Shown piece by piece: positions 1 through 8,589 of a stretch of DNA of 64,000 nt (its first letter is position 1; the number at the start of each line of letters is the position of its first letter). Where the stretch lies: contig JAWXCK010000080.1 of the NCBI GenBank assembly GCA_034408855.1, forward strand, positions 1 to 64,000. Reading direction: 5' to 3'. The position numbers and the translations under genes are program-made. Under the pieces are notes generated by a model. It was not told the DNA's origin, searched no databases, and saw nothing but the letters and a program-made list of their open reading frames with translations. The DNA comes from JAIYDQ01 sp034408855. Its GTDB lineage: Bacteria; Planctomycetota; Planctomycetia; Pirellulales; Pirellulaceae.

Positions 1-145
1 TCCAAGCAACTGAAGCATCCGTGCGAATACTCTTGCAAAGGCAACCTCGCCTTTGCTTACCCCTGCTAAACTAAGCAAGAATTGTGCCTAATACTGAGGC
101 AAAGCCTCAGAGCGTGCCACCCTAAAACGTAAAGTTGACAAAGCA
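1..145. other. Downstream region of the cold-shock gene with two small hairpins
   Basis: No gene is visible. Two perfect hairpins stand here: an 8-bp stem (35-42 with 49-56, loop AACCTC) and a 7-bp stem (94-100 with 104-110, loop AAA). They lie just past the stop of the minus-strand cold-shock gene, so they may help end its transcript. Neither has the T-run of a classical intrinsic terminator. Confidence 0.4.
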
Positions 146-508
146 CTAGTCTTCGCTTTTGACATTCTCGTTTGGCTTCTGAGGTTCGTCTGCTGAACGC
201 CACCGAGGTTTGCGGCGGCGGGCTTTGGGGTGATGGGCAGGTGTTAATCCGGGGGCTAGCTTTTCGTCGAGGATATGCGAAAGCGGTCGCGAGGCCACCT
301 GAACTGTCGCCGCTTCCAGCTCGCCTAACTCCAAACGACGGACTTCATTGAGGTCAAACTCGACTTCTTGTCCAGCAAACCATTGGTCAGGCTTGGAGGG
401 GCCGATGACCGTTGAGTAGTGAAAAAAGATATCGTTTCGAAAGTTATCAGCTCGAATGAAGCCGAACTTTCGATCATGGATCAATTTAACGACCTGACCA
501 ACACGCAT
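146..508 (-). CDS. Cold-shock domain protein with basic C-terminal tail
   Basis: A 120-residue protein whose first 70 residues form a cold-shock (OB-fold) domain that binds single-stranded RNA or DNA. The RNP1-like stretch KFGFIRA (14-20) and RNP2-like stretch DIFFHYS (26-32) are both present, including the aromatic residues that stack on bases. Ordinary CspA proteins are about 65-70 residues. This one adds some 50 residues with an Arg/Lys-rich patch near 93-105, which probably adds nucleic-acid affinity. It starts 18 bp after the yqgE/algH-like gene on the same strand, so the two are probably co-transcribed. The fold is clear from sequence; the cellular target is unknown. Confidence 0.8.
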   Translation of the reverse strand: MRVGQVVKLIHDRKFGFIRADNFRNDIFFHYSTVIGPSKPDQWFAGQEVEFDLNEVRRLELGELEAATVQVASRPLSHILDEKLAPGLTPAHHPKARRRKPRWRSADEPQKPNENVKSED

Positions 509-526
509 GACTGAGATTGCTCGAAA

Positions 527-1132
527 CTAGTTCAAATGTGGCGATGATGGGAGCGAATCGAGGCCAATGACAGATTGAACTATAAATCCGCCGACCCGAC
601 GCATTCCCTTTATCCACATATCATAGTCATCAACAAAGACCAAATCAGGGGAAGCGGGCAATGGATACCAAATTCCTTCTGAAATCTCTCGTTCGAGGAC
701 TCCCGGCTTCCAAGCGGAGTGACCGACCAGAAGCCGATAATGCTCGGGATCTACCAGGGCAAGTTTTTTTAGCGTATCGATGTGGGCTGCCAAGTAAATA
801 CCGCTCTCGCTGCCACTATCGGCTAACGATTCCCGATCGTGAATGGCGACGACTGGACCTGAATTAGGACCGCCAAAATTTAGATAGGGAGGCGGATTGG
901 CCGTCTTGGCTAATCCATTGGTAAGTTGCTCCCAAAGCGGGGTAACATCCAACGAAAATGGGCGATTCAAAACCACGCCAATCGATTGCTCACTGTCGTG
1001 CCGAATCATCAAGCAAACCGACCGACCATACAATTCATCCTCTACTTGCGGGGCGGCAACCAAAAGCGCGCCCTCCAATGCAAATTTGGGAGCTACACGA
1101 AAATCTGGATCTGAGGGCGAGAATCGGTTCAT
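527..1132 (-). CDS. YqgE/AlgH family protein (UPF0301)
   Basis: A 201-residue protein of the YqgE/AlgH family (DUF179). The N-terminal pattern LEGALLVAAPQ, then a segment ending in SIGVVLNRPF, and later GGPNSGPVVAIHD are hallmarks of the family. Length fits the usual 185-200 residues. The biochemical role of the family is not settled; AlgH was linked to alginate regulation in Pseudomonas, but that should not be carried over here. No signal peptide is seen, so it is probably cytoplasmic. It is the first gene of a two-gene minus-strand unit with the cold-shock protein. No good Shine-Dalgarno sequence precedes the ATG. Confidence 0.88.
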   Translation of the reverse strand: MNRFSPSDPDFRVAPKFALEGALLVAAPQVEDELYGRSVCLMIRHDSEQSIGVVLNRPFSLDVTPLWEQLTNGLAKTANPPPYLNFGGPNSGPVVAIHDRESLADSGSESGIYLAAHIDTLKKLALVDPEHYRLLVGHSAWKPGVLEREISEGIWYPLPASPDLVFVDDYDMWIKGMRRVGGFIVQSVIGLDSLPSSPHLN

Positions 1133-1282
1133 TTGGGATCGCTGTTTGGAAAACTTACGAAGAGGATGACAAGTACAAGGCAGTTGAAGAGCTAGCTAGT
1201 ACGAGGTATACGCAAATACGGTGCCAGAACCGGAAATGCATTCTGCAACAAGGCTCTAGTTCGACGGTCGTAAGTTCGACCC

Positions 1283-1303
1283 CCATGGCCTTGAGCCATG
1301 GGT
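1283..1303. repeat. Small hairpin CCCATGGC/GCCATGGG
   Basis: Perfect 8-bp stem CCCATGGC (1283-1290) and GCCATGGG (1296-1303) around a 5-nt loop. It sits 36 bp before the much longer palindrome and may be part of the same repeat cluster. Confidence 0.5.
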
Positions 1304-1338
1304 GAAGGAGCTTAGCAGCTAAAACAAAAGCCACGCCG

Positions 1339-1398
1339 CTCCCCCATTCCCTGCATCCCGCCGCCGCCTCCGGCGGCGGGATGCAGGGAATGGGGGAG
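1339..1398. repeat. Perfect 28-bp inverted repeat with 4-nt loop
   Basis: Bases 1339-1366 pair without mismatch with 1371-1398 around the loop CCTC. The stem is G+C rich, with a CCGCCG/CGGCGG core and CCCCCATTCC/GGAATGGGGG near its base. There is no T-run, so it is not a typical intrinsic terminator. It lies between divergent genes. Confidence 0.85.
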
Positions 1399-1495
1399 GT
1401 ACTTTCGCCTACGCTCGTTTAGCTACTAATCTTATTCACGAACCAGACAAGCTGGTTGGGGTCTAATAACCGAACTTAGGACAGTCGAACTAACG

Positions 1496-1567
1496 TGGAT
1501 TATTCATCGGTAAGCTAGTTTTCGTCCTAACACGTTGCTGCTTACGCTTCGGGTTATGAATAATCCA
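1496..1567. repeat. Inverted repeat ahead of the DUF1080 gene
   Basis: TGGATTATTCAT (1496-1507) is the exact reverse complement of ATGAATAATCCA (1556-1567). The inner sequences GTAAGC and GCTTAC also pair, so the whole stretch could fold as a long imperfect stem. The right arm continues into CAGGCTAG, which resembles the repeat near 28043. Confidence 0.55.
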
Positions 1568-1641
1568 GGCTAGACGCCCCCGTCTGCGTGATTAGTCTTA
1601 TTGAGAGTCCATCCCGCCGCCTTTTACTCGAGAACTTCGCC

Positions 1642-2640
1642 ATGCGATTCGTGATCAACGCCTTCGTCATCTTGTCAATTTCGTACTTGGCTATCGCAAC
1701 CCAAGCCCAGGAAAATCCCGCCAAGCCATCGGAAGCCCCCGCTTCTGAACCAGTCGTTGTTGCCGCCGACGAGAACTCGACCGAGAAAACTGTCAAAGAG
1801 AACCGACCCAATAGGGCCGCCGAAAAGAAGTCGGAGAAATCCGCGCCCAAGGGTAAAAGTTCGAGTGGCGACAAAGCAACGCCAAAATCCGAACCGCAGG
1901 CACCACCGGCCAGAAAGCCGTTGACGAACTTCGGCTCGCTTACTCATCCCCAGATCCCCGGGCAACCTTGGCGGATTCATGACCTTAAACGTCGTCGACC
2001 CAATGCGATCGCGCCGGGCGTGATCGATTCGATGCCACCGGCCGACGCGCGAGTTTTGTTCGATGGGACGAATCTCGACGAATGGTATCAATTGGGTGGT
2101 GAAGAAGAGCTCTACGAAGCCCAATGGAAGATCCAAGATGGCTACTTTGAAATTGTGCCTCGAACAGGCTCTATCCTCACGTTGGATAGCTTTGAATCTT
2201 GCCAGTTGCATATTGAATGGTTTATCCCAGAGGGAACTCAAGGTGCCGGTCAAGGGCGTGGTAACAGCGGTATTAAACTGATGGAGCGGTACGAAGTTCA
2301 GATCCTCGATTCTTATAAGAGTCGGACCTATGCTGATGGCCAAGCAGCCTCGATCTACGGTCAGTATCCGCCGCTGGTCAATGCGACTCGTCCTCAGGGG
2401 GAATGGCAAACCTACGAAATCGTTTTTGAAGCTCCCCGATACGAAGAAGGGAAGATGGTTCGCCCACCTTATATCACTCTTTTTCACAACGGTGTCTTGG
2501 TGCATAATCACCGAGAGCTAGCTGGTCCGACCGGGCTTAGAGGGAGCCCCAAAGATTTCGTGCCGCCAGCCGCTCCGATCATGCTTCAGGATCATGGAAA
2601 TCGAATTCGATTTCGCAATATCTGGATTCGAGATTTATAA
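1642..2640 (+). CDS. Secreted DUF1080 protein (3-keto-disaccharide hydrolase-like)
   Basis: I place the start at the ATG at 1642, because the next 22 residues form a signal peptide ending near ATQAQ. An upstream in-frame ATG at 1588 would put a charged stretch before it. A Lys/Pro/Glu-rich linker follows (about 25-90), then a DUF1080 domain (about 130-332) with the family pattern ARVLFDGTNLDEW, the GNSGIKL and YEVQILDS strands, and a C-terminal IRFRNIWIRD strand. DUF1080 is a concanavalin-like fold abundant in planctomycetes, and some members hydrolyse 3-keto-glycosides. A role in breaking down polysaccharide-derived sugars in the periplasm is inferred from the family. Confidence 0.85.
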   Translation: MRFVINAFVILSISYLAIATQAQENPAKPSEAPASEPVVVAADENSTEKTVKENRPNRAAEKKSEKSAPKGKSSSGDKATPKSEPQAPPARKPLTNFGSLTHPQIPGQPWRIHDLKRRRPNAIAPGVIDSMPPADARVLFDGTNLDEWYQLGGEEELYEAQWKIQDGYFEIVPRTGSILTLDSFESCQLHIEWFIPEGTQGAGQGRGNSGIKLMERYEVQILDSYKSRTYADGQAASIYGQYPPLVNATRPQGEWQTYEIVFEAPRYEEGKMVRPPYITLFHNGVLVHNHRELAGPTGLRGSPKDFVPPAAPIMLQDHGNRIRFRNIWIRDL

Positions 2641-2676
2641 CCCGGTGCGCAGGCGTCTCGCCCGCGAACCGCGCAC

Positions 2677-3801
2677 TTAAGCTATCGCGAGCTCGACGAC
2701 GCGTTCTCTGCCCGATCGACGGTGATGCAGTTCTACTGTCGGAAGATGGCCGCCACTGAGGAATACCGACTGCGCCAACAAGCCGGACTTTGTGCGCGGT
2801 TGAGATGGGGGGAAGCTGAACGTCGAGCATCGCCACCAGCGTCGGCGAGTTAATTGCCATCCTTCGTTAGGCGAACCTTTGAAACGCAGCTTGGTGAGTT
2901 TTGGCAATCCATTCCAGGATTCAGCTATGAATACTGTTTCACCATCCGCAGTTTCGGCGAACCACCAGGGCAGCCATCGCTCTATCATCGGCCCAACTAC
3001 GAGTTCAACGTAGTAAACGATCCGACGCTGCGTCCAAAAATAAACCACGAGGCAGATTGAAAGCAGCACAAGATTCAAGAGCGTAGCGACGAGTGGGCTC
3101 CAACAATAGAGACCTATCAGGCCGATACACAGCCCTTTGTTCGTCACTTCAACCGTCGCGTCAATCATTGGGATCGGCGTTAACCAGATCACCAATTCGC
3201 AAAAAAGCTTGACTCCGTTGATGACTACGATGTTGATTGCTGAAGCGATGGCCATCGCAATATCCAAAGGAATCGAAGCGATCCCTGAAGACAAATAGAT
3301 CGGTACGAAGGACGCTGCCGACTCAGCGATATCGCTTTCCGCGCTGGCCAATACTCGCATTGCAATTACGATGATCACCACCGAGTAGGCTTCGAGCTTT
3401 TCTGCGGCCAAGGCAAGTGGTTTGCTGACTTTCGACAATCGCGGCAAGCTCGAAACCATCGTCAGGACAACCATCGTCCAAAAAAGTGCCGGGTTGTTCA
3501 GCGGACTCGAGGCATCGAAAATCCCGCTTCGCTGCTGCAGCCATTCAGGTCCATAGGTTGCGATCCCCGACAGACATGCCAATCCGAAAAATGGCGACAA
3601 AGCGATCGGCGCTAGCGGCCCCAGCCATTCCACCGCCGAAATATGTTTCGCAATTTCGTTGCTCGAATCGAGCACCTTCTGATCTTCGAGTGACGGCGAG
3701 GGGAGTAATCGATCGTTCTGCGAAGCGCGAAGAGGCATGTTCGCTACTCCAAAAATGAAGAACAAACAGAGCAGACAGCTCAATCGCTTTAGAGAACCCA
3801 T
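2677..3801 (-). CDS. Multi-pass membrane protein, DUF4126-like
   Basis: The start is the ATG at 3801, just after the upstream lipoprotein gene. It gives a 374-residue protein with a signal-like segment (SLKRLSCLLCLFFIFGVANM) and five or six further hydrophobic segments up to about residue 255. The GPLAPIALSPFFGLACLSGI region recalls DUF4126-type membrane proteins; I hold this family call loosely. The soluble C-terminal part contains many Arg and Trp residues. Its last 60 residues are of unusual composition, so a late frameshift cannot be ruled out, although the frame remains open. The lipoprotein gene ends 2 bp before it, so the two are very probably co-transcribed. Confidence 0.65.
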   Translation of the reverse strand: MGSLKRLSCLLCLFFIFGVANMPLRASQNDRLLPSPSLEDQKVLDSSNEIAKHISAVEWLGPLAPIALSPFFGLACLSGIATYGPEWLQQRSGIFDASSPLNNPALFWTMVVLTMVSSLPRLSKVSKPLALAAEKLEAYSVVIIVIAMRVLASAESDIAESAASFVPIYLSSGIASIPLDIAMAIASAINIVVINGVKLFCELVIWLTPIPMIDATVEVTNKGLCIGLIGLYCWSPLVATLLNLVLLSICLVVYFWTQRRIVYYVELVVGPMIERWLPWWFAETADGETVFIAESWNGLPKLTKLRFKGSPNEGWQLTRRRWWRCSTFSFPPSQPRTKSGLLAQSVFLSGGHLPTVELHHRRSGRERVVELAIA

Positions 3802-3803
3802 GG

Positions 3804-4028
3804 TTACTTTATTCCGAGCGAACTTTCGATGTCGCGAGCTCGACGATCCAAACCAGACCCGCGCGGCATCGAACCTATTTTGGATTTGAGCATCGCTTGT
3901 TCTCGCATTTCCGCTTTGTCGGTACTCTCGCCGTCCGAATTCGCCCGTTGTAATCCGACACAACCGACCTGAAAAGGCAATGCAATACAGTATACGATCA
4001 CGAGAAAGCGGGTTAAGAATTTGTGCAT
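3804..4028 (-). CDS. Small lipoprotein
   Basis: A 74-residue protein starting at the ATG at 4028, preceded by an AGGAG-containing ribosome-binding site about 10 bp upstream. The N-terminus is a lipoprotein signal, MHKFLTRFLVIVYCIALPF, followed by QVGC, so the mature protein would begin at the lipidated Cys. The rest is short, charged and of no known family. The longer frame extending upstream to 4286 lacks this signal arrangement and is unlikely. The gene sits directly ahead of the membrane protein with a 2-bp gap, suggesting the two products act together at the envelope. Confidence 0.65.
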   Translation of the reverse strand: MHKFLTRFLVIVYCIALPFQVGCVGLQRANSDGESTDKAEMREQAMLKSKIGSMPRGSGLDRRARDIESSLGIK

Positions 4029-4306
4029 CAACGGAAGGCTCCTGTTCGCCAATAAGATGAGCAATCTTTGCGTGTTGACTCCCTTGCGTCCATAGCGTTT
4101 TGCAGGGCAAACCGGGCTATCGAAGCCCTGAACTGGGTGTTTTCTTGTAGAAACATACGGTTTTGTCGCTTTTTTCATGCGAAATGGGGCTAAACCCAGT
4201 TGCAATTTACTGTCGAAGCCGTTTAATCGTGGCCACTTGGTTGTTTTGCTTGAGACGTTTGTCGCTCTCAAGAATTTAAAGTTCATATTCGAAAGGGATT
4301 GACCAG

Positions 4307-4633
4307 ATGGCTAAAGCAGCCGCTAACAAAGAGAAGCCGCTAACAAAGTTGCAGTTATTCACCAGCCTTGCTGAAACAACTGGAATGAACAAAAAGCAAA
4401 TTGCTGAAGTTTTCGAGGCTCTCAAGGGAGAGATCGGCAAAGCTGTCGGCAAGAAGGGTCCTGGAGTCTTTACGATTCCTGATATCTGCAAAGTCGTTCG
4501 CGTGCAAAAGAAGGCATTGCCAAAGCGACAAGTTCGGAATCCGCAGACTGGCGAAATGCAATGGGCAGAACCGAAGCCAGCGTCGACAACCGTCCGCTGT
4601 CGACCACTGAAGAAGCTCAAGGATATGGCTTAG
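4307..4633 (+). CDS. HU/IHF-like DNA-binding protein
   Basis: A 108-residue basic protein with the histone-like HU fold: two N-terminal helices (12-48), then the beta-arm region with the conserved RNPQTGE (77-83), equivalent to the DNA-contacting arm of HU. The usual GFG(T/S)F turn is replaced by GPGVFTI (51-57), and a basic tail follows. It probably binds and bends DNA as a dimer. AAAGGGA (4292-4298) is a good ribosome-binding site 8 bp before the ATG. The gene is monocistronic, divergent from the lipoprotein gene and followed by repeats. The arm sequence makes the family clear; it is more divergent than standard HU. Confidence 0.85.
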   Translation: MAKAAANKEKPLTKLQLFTSLAETTGMNKKQIAEVFEALKGEIGKAVGKKGPGVFTIPDICKVVRVQKKALPKRQVRNPQTGEMQWAEPKPASTTVRCRPLKKLKDMA

Positions 4634-4721
4634 TTCAGTAGTTCCTCGCTACACTTGTTTTTCATATTTGGCGGCTTCAGGCTTTGCCGGTCGCCTTACG
4701 CAAGTAGCTCCACCTTCAGAC

Positions 4722-4749
4722 TCGTAGTTCCGCCTTTAGGCGGCTACTA
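4722..4749. repeat. Short palindrome, CCGCC-TTTA-GGCGG family
   Basis: CCGCC and GGCGG flank a short loop inside TCGTAG...CTACTA. Closely similar sequence occurs at 60533-60585. It is one of several families of dispersed palindromes in this window. Confidence 0.55.
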
Positions 4750-4757
4750 CAAAATTT

Positions 4758-4919
4758 GTGAGCCGTCGGCGCTAGCCGCAGGCTGTCGATTTAATGACCA
4801 GCAGCAAGGATTTCGTTTAACCGTCAGCCGAAGGCGTACGTCAAAGGCCACGAGTACGCCGTCGGCTAACTGTTAAACAATTAAATCAACAAGCCGTTAA
4901 CGCTTTCGTCTCACGACTT
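4758..4919. repeat. Composite dispersed repeat (GTGAGCCG family plus AATCAACAAGCCG family)
   Basis: Begins with GTGAGCCGTCGGCGCTAGCC, shared with 59691 and related to copies near 29473, 38961 and 63901. It continues with GATTTAAT and CAGCAAGGAT, and ends with ATTAAATCAACAAGCCG and CTCACGAC. The last parts recur near 15857-15896 and 22738-22775. A short plus-strand frame at 4655-4876 is made of this repeat and is not a gene. The repeat fills the gap between the convergent HU and HAD genes. Confidence 0.6.
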
Positions 4920-4932
4920 TAGTACGGCCGCA

Positions 4933-5628
4933 CTAGTGTCTCACGCGAGCATCCAATGTCGCGTAGATAACTTTATCTTGGAGGCACGTTGCAACATGAT
5001 TGGCTCCGCGAAAATCGCTGCCTAGCGTATGTCGACTCGGAACGGAGATCACATGGGCACCCGCTCGAATGCCGGCTTGGCTCCCAATACTGCTGTCTTC
5101 GAGAACGAGCATGCGATCGGCGGTAGTGCCCATTCTTGACGCTGCTAAGAGATAGATATCCGGTGCTGGTTTGCCTTGCGGGACATCGGCTGCGGTCAGT
5201 ACAAAATCGATTCTTGGCAAAACGCCAGCGAATCCCAGAGCGGTTTCGGCAAAAGTGCGTGTCGAACTGGTCGCGATACAACGAGGCAACGACAACCTGT
5301 CCAATTCGTCCAGCAACGACATTAAACCGGGCATCGGCTGAACACGATCGGCAAGAATGCCATCGAACATCGCCGCGGATTCTGCCAATAGTTGCTGCCA
5401 GGAATCGCTCAATCCCTCGGCCTCTATGAGCACACCAAAGGCCTGCGGTGCGGGCAAGCCTGTCATTCGACGGCGCACGTCGTCGCGATAGTGTTTTCCC
5501 CGACGAGCCATCAACGCGTGCCCTACCTCTTCGTACAGATCTTCGGTATTCAAGGTCAAGCCATCCATATCCAAGGCGACCGCCTGAATCCAACGATTCT
5601 GATTTTCTATCAACTCAGCAACAGACAT
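4933..5628 (-). CDS. HAD-superfamily phosphatase / beta-phosphoglucomutase-like protein
   Basis: A 231-residue HAD hydrolase of subfamily IA. Motif I is DMDG (D20 nucleophile, D22 acid/base), motif II is the ATSST stretch, motif III is the Lys of GKPAPDIY, and motif IV is LVLEDSSIG. The helical cap between motifs I and II is of the beta-phosphoglucomutase type. The likely reaction is dephosphorylation or phosphoryl transfer on a small sugar phosphate; the substrate cannot be told from sequence. I chose the ATG at 5628 because the longer frame to 5667 adds a Pro/Arg-rich stretch outside the domain. It is cytoplasmic, with no obvious operon partner. Confidence 0.85.
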   Translation of the reverse strand: MSVAELIENQNRWIQAVALDMDGLTLNTEDLYEEVGHALMARRGKHYRDDVRRRMTGLPAPQAFGVLIEAEGLSDSWQQLLAESAAMFDGILADRVQPMPGLMSLLDELDRLSLPRCIATSSTRTFAETALGFAGVLPRIDFVLTAADVPQGKPAPDIYLLAASRMGTTADRMLVLEDSSIGSQAGIRAGAHVISVPSRHTLGSDFRGANHVATCLQDKVIYATLDARVRH

Positions 5629-5717
5629 GATATACTGGGGGCGTCCTGGTGGTGCGCATCGTGGCAAAGATGCAATTATAATAACTTGCGTTTAGTCAAC
5701 GGAAAGGCGAATTGATC

Positions 5718-6728
5718 ATGAGTCAAAATCCAATCATCCCTACTCAAGCAGTATCGTGCGATATCTGCCAAGCCGATCGTCCATCTCCATCTCGGAGAAA
5801 ATTTCTTGCAGCCTCCGCTGCAACCGCTTCGCTTTTGGCTTCGTCGCCAAGCATGGTATTCGGAGGAACAACCGCCGAACAGTCGGCCGAGTCCACCATT
5901 GCTGAACTTTACAAAAGTTTGAGTAGCGATCAACGCAATGTAGTCGCTCGCGAATGGACCGATCCATTGCGAAAGAAGGTCAATGCAAATTGGCACGTTA
6001 CAAAACCGCTTATCGGTGGCGACTTCTATACTTCGACTCAGAAGTCAATGGTCGAGTCGATCGTCAAACAGCTTACCTCTGAATCGGGTTACGAACGATT
6101 GAAGCTACAAACCGAGGACGACGATGGTGGTATCGAGGCCTACAGCATGGCTTTGTTTGGAAAGCCCGGCGACGAAAAATTCGAGTGGATGTTGACGGGT
6201 CGACATCTAACGCTTCGAGCCGACGGGAATTGCCAAGACAAGATTGTCTTCGGCGGACCTGTCGTTTACGGACACGGCGAAGAGTCGACACCTAAGGCAA
6301 ATATTTTCTACTATCAAACAGAAAAAGTGCAAAGCGTTTACGAGTCACTTACGGCCGATCAACGCAAACTTGCTCTTGTCTCCAGTGCTCCGCCCGCCGA
6401 AGCAAACGTTCCAACACAAGGTCCTCAGGGCAAGTTCCTAGGTCTGCAAATCTCGTCGCTTCAGCAAGAACAAAAGACGCTTTTCCAAAGTGCACTAACC
6501 AGCATCCTAAGTATGTATCGAGACGAAGATACTTCTGAAGCCACGTCGATTTTGGAGCAGAGCGGTGGCGTGGATAATTTACGGATCGCCTATTTCTCGA
6601 AAAATGATTTGCTCGATGATGGAATTTGGGACATTTGGAGAATTGAAGGACCATCGGCTGTGATCCATTTCCGTGGTGCTCCTCACGTTCATGCCTACAT
6701 TCATATTGGGATTCCGAAAGCCTCGTAA
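5718..6728 (+). CDS. Tat-exported DUF3500-like protein
   Basis: A 336-residue protein starting at the ATG at 5718, with GGAAAGG (5701-5707) as ribosome-binding site. An upstream in-frame TTG is less likely. Residues 23-50 are a Tat-type signal: SRRKFLAASAATASLLAS, then an AxA-like site. The mature part has the patterns YSMALFGKP, FEWMLTGRHLTLRADG and FGGPVVYGHG, and ends with PHVHAYIHIG. These match my recollection of DUF3500, a family of unknown activity common in exported planctomycete and proteobacterial proteins. Tat export suggests it folds, perhaps around a cofactor, in the cytoplasm. Its stop overlaps the start of the next gene (TAATG), so translation is probably coupled. Confidence 0.75.
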   Translation: MSQNPIIPTQAVSCDICQADRPSPSRRKFLAASAATASLLASSPSMVFGGTTAEQSAESTIAELYKSLSSDQRNVVAREWTDPLRKKVNANWHVTKPLIGGDFYTSTQKSMVESIVKQLTSESGYERLKLQTEDDDGGIEAYSMALFGKPGDEKFEWMLTGRHLTLRADGNCQDKIVFGGPVVYGHGEESTPKANIFYYQTEKVQSVYESLTADQRKLALVSSAPPAEANVPTQGPQGKFLGLQISSLQQEQKTLFQSALTSILSMYRDEDTSEATSILEQSGGVDNLRIAYFSKNDLLDDGIWDIWRIEGPSAVIHFRGAPHVHAYIHIGIPKAS

Positions 6729-8485
6729 TGAAGATCCTGCTTCCCTGTCCAGCTTGCCAAAATCCGTTGTCACCTCCTCGTCAAGCAAGCCAATCGGCGG
6801 TGTTGCGTTGCTCGCATTGCGGGCACTTGCTGTCGGCCAACGCCATCGTTGCCGATGATGACCAACTAGAAGGATCTTGGGAAGTCATCGAGGATGCAGG
6901 CTCCGGAAACTTTTTCGCGTCGTTCTTCTCCTTGGAAGCTTCCGACGCTTCGTCGGTAGCGACCAATGAGTCGAACAGCCCATCCGATGAAGCGATGGAA
7001 ACACCATCCTCCGAAGTTCCTCAGTCCAATGAATGGGAAACGCAGTCGGCGACGATTCCGTATGACGAACCGCTGGAAACCGATGACGAACATCGAATAG
7101 GTGACAAACGTTCGTTATCGGAAATCGTCGCCTCGGGAAACGATGTAATCCCCGATAGGGAAACGTTACACGATTGGCCAATGTCAGTTTCCGATGAACC
7201 GTGGCTGTCCGGTGCCTCGGAAAATTCAACAGAATCTCGAACGCTTACCTATGATTTCGCGACCGAAGGCGAAAGCCGTCACGACGATTCCGATGAAGAA
7301 CTCCTTGAATTCGAAGATGAGATTCCGCCCGAGGGGATTTCAGACAACGACGAAAAAGACTTAACGGACGAAAATGTTGAAGCGGGCATCGGCGAGAACG
7401 AAGAAGAGAGTCTTGAATTTGAACCGGATGCAGAGCCGTACCGATTGGCTGACGAATCACCGCCGTCGAAGGCGGCTGACCTTCTCGGAAGTTCAAATCT
7501 AAAGTCCCGCAGTCGCAAGCAAAGTTCGCCTATCGGAATGATCGTATCAGTTATCGGAGGTGGTTTTGCATCGATACCGATCGCAATTCTATTGATTTGG
7601 TATTTGCTCGGTACCGATCCTTTCGCGACCGGACCTATCGTCGCTCAGTGGGTTCCTTGGATCGTTCCGACACAATTTCGCGGCAGCCCTTCGGAACCGC
7701 TTCCAGAATTAGCCGCGTCGAGCTCAAAACGCGCAACTCAAAACGAAGCACCATCGTCAGGAAAATTGCCTCCGATCGGCGGGCTAGAGGCAAGCACTTC
7801 AGCCACGGAACCGTCGCTTGCGACCACTTCAGTCCCCATCGAAGAACCGACTCTCGGAATGTCAATCGCGACGACGATTGAACCAACACTATCGCTTGAG
7901 TCGGTAGCGACAGAATCTACCGATCTGACGAGTTTGACTAAGCCGAAAAGCAGCACTCCAGACGTCGATCCAGTCATTCAGTCGCTCGATCAGCTCGCCG
8001 ATGCGATCAACCGTCTCGATCTCGACGCTCCGGAGTCGACATCGATGCTCTACGGTGCTCTCACGGCGTTTGGCGAGCGATTAGCGGAGAAACCTAGTTC
8101 GGAAAACGAAGACGTATCGTGGCGAGAAAAAGCCGATACGGTTTTTGAATCGATCGTCTCTAGTAAGCCGATGCTGTTCAAGTTAAAGGAGTTTATCCAA
8201 CGCGATCGATCGCTCTTTCCCGATGAGCAGTTGAACTCGGCGGATCGTATTCCCAGTGTCGATGTCGTCCAGGTTGGTGCGGTGGAGAAAAAAGACGTCC
8301 ACGATGTATGGTCGATCGCCGGTCAATTTCAACTCGAGCTAAAATTGCTCCCGTTCCTGGTTCCGCATGCGGTCAATGTCCCAGCAGAACCTAAAGCTGC
8401 ATTCCTTGTCATCGGAGTCATCGAACCCGCGAGCGACTCAACTCCAAAAGCATTTAGCGCGCTTTATGCCAAGCAAATCAAGTAG
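6728..8485 (+). CDS. Zinc-ribbon, single-pass membrane protein of unknown function
   Basis: A 585-residue protein. Cys7, Cys10, Cys28 and Cys31 form a zinc-ribbon-like CxxC...CxxC at the N-terminus. A very acidic low-complexity stretch follows (about 40-260), then one membrane segment (about 270-294, VSVIGGGFASIPIAILLIWY). The C-terminal region is rich in Ser, Thr and Glu, with a folded part near 410-580. With the ribbon inside, the C-terminal half would be outside the membrane. It is translationally coupled to the preceding DUF3500-like gene. I do not recognise a family for the C-terminal part. Its stop codon abuts a two-hairpin repeat. Confidence 0.75.
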   Translation: MKILLPCPACQNPLSPPRQASQSAVLRCSHCGHLLSANAIVADDDQLEGSWEVIEDAGSGNFFASFFSLEASDASSVATNESNSPSDEAMETPSSEVPQSNEWETQSATIPYDEPLETDDEHRIGDKRSLSEIVASGNDVIPDRETLHDWPMSVSDEPWLSGASENSTESRTLTYDFATEGESRHDDSDEELLEFEDEIPPEGISDNDEKDLTDENVEAGIGENEEESLEFEPDAEPYRLADESPPSKAADLLGSSNLKSRSRKQSSPIGMIVSVIGGGFASIPIAILLIWYLLGTDPFATGPIVAQWVPWIVPTQFRGSPSEPLPELAASSSKRATQNEAPSSGKLPPIGGLEASTSATEPSLATTSVPIEEPTLGMSIATTIEPTLSLESVATESTDLTSLTKPKSSTPDVDPVIQSLDQLADAINRLDLDAPESTSMLYGALTAFGERLAEKPSSENEDVSWREKADTVFESIVSSKPMLFKLKEFIQRDRSLFPDEQLNSADRIPSVDVVQVGAVEKKDVHDVWSIAGQFQLELKLLPFLVPHAVNVPAEPKAAFLVIGVIEPASDSTPKAFSALYAKQIK

Positions 8486-8564
8486 TGGATCTTGTTAAAG
8501 ATCCCTAGTTATGTGGAGGTTTAACAACCTCCACTACCTTCGATGAACGGTATTGGGGTTAAAC
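8484..8564. repeat. Two-hairpin dispersed repeat plus GAACGGTAT tail (copy 1)
   Basis: Hairpin 1 is built on GGATCTT...AAGATCC and hairpin 2 on GTGGAGGTT...AACCTCCAC, ending in ACTACC (8484-8537). The same two hairpins occur in reverse-complement order at 10088-10144. A tail at 8539-8564 (TTCGATGAACGGTATTGGGG then TTAAAC) recurs in the same orientation at 10155-10180. Confidence 0.75.
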
Positions 8565-8589
8565 GCTTCCTGTGTCAGTCAAATTATGA

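Larger units (their letters stand above)
1133..1641. other. Intergenic region rich in palindromes
   Basis: About 510 bp between the divergent yqgE/algH-like and DUF1080 genes. It contains three separate inverted repeats, described in their own entries: 1283-1303, 1339-1398 and 1496-1567. Short plus-strand reading frames near 897-1305 run antisense over the yqgE/algH-like gene and into the repeats, and do not look real. Promoters for both flanking genes must lie here, but I cannot assign them. Confidence 0.55.

Noticed and set aside
1675..2511. Long minus-strand frame across the DUF1080 gene
   Set aside because: It is antisense to a gene with clear family motifs and has no recognisable domain.
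2579..2860. Minus-strand frame that could correct a frameshift at the end of the membrane protein
   Set aside because: The frame used stays open to a stop, and I see no strong family match in the other frame.
4655..4876. Plus-strand frame after the HU gene
   Set aside because: It is formed by dispersed repeats and lacks a ribosome-binding site.
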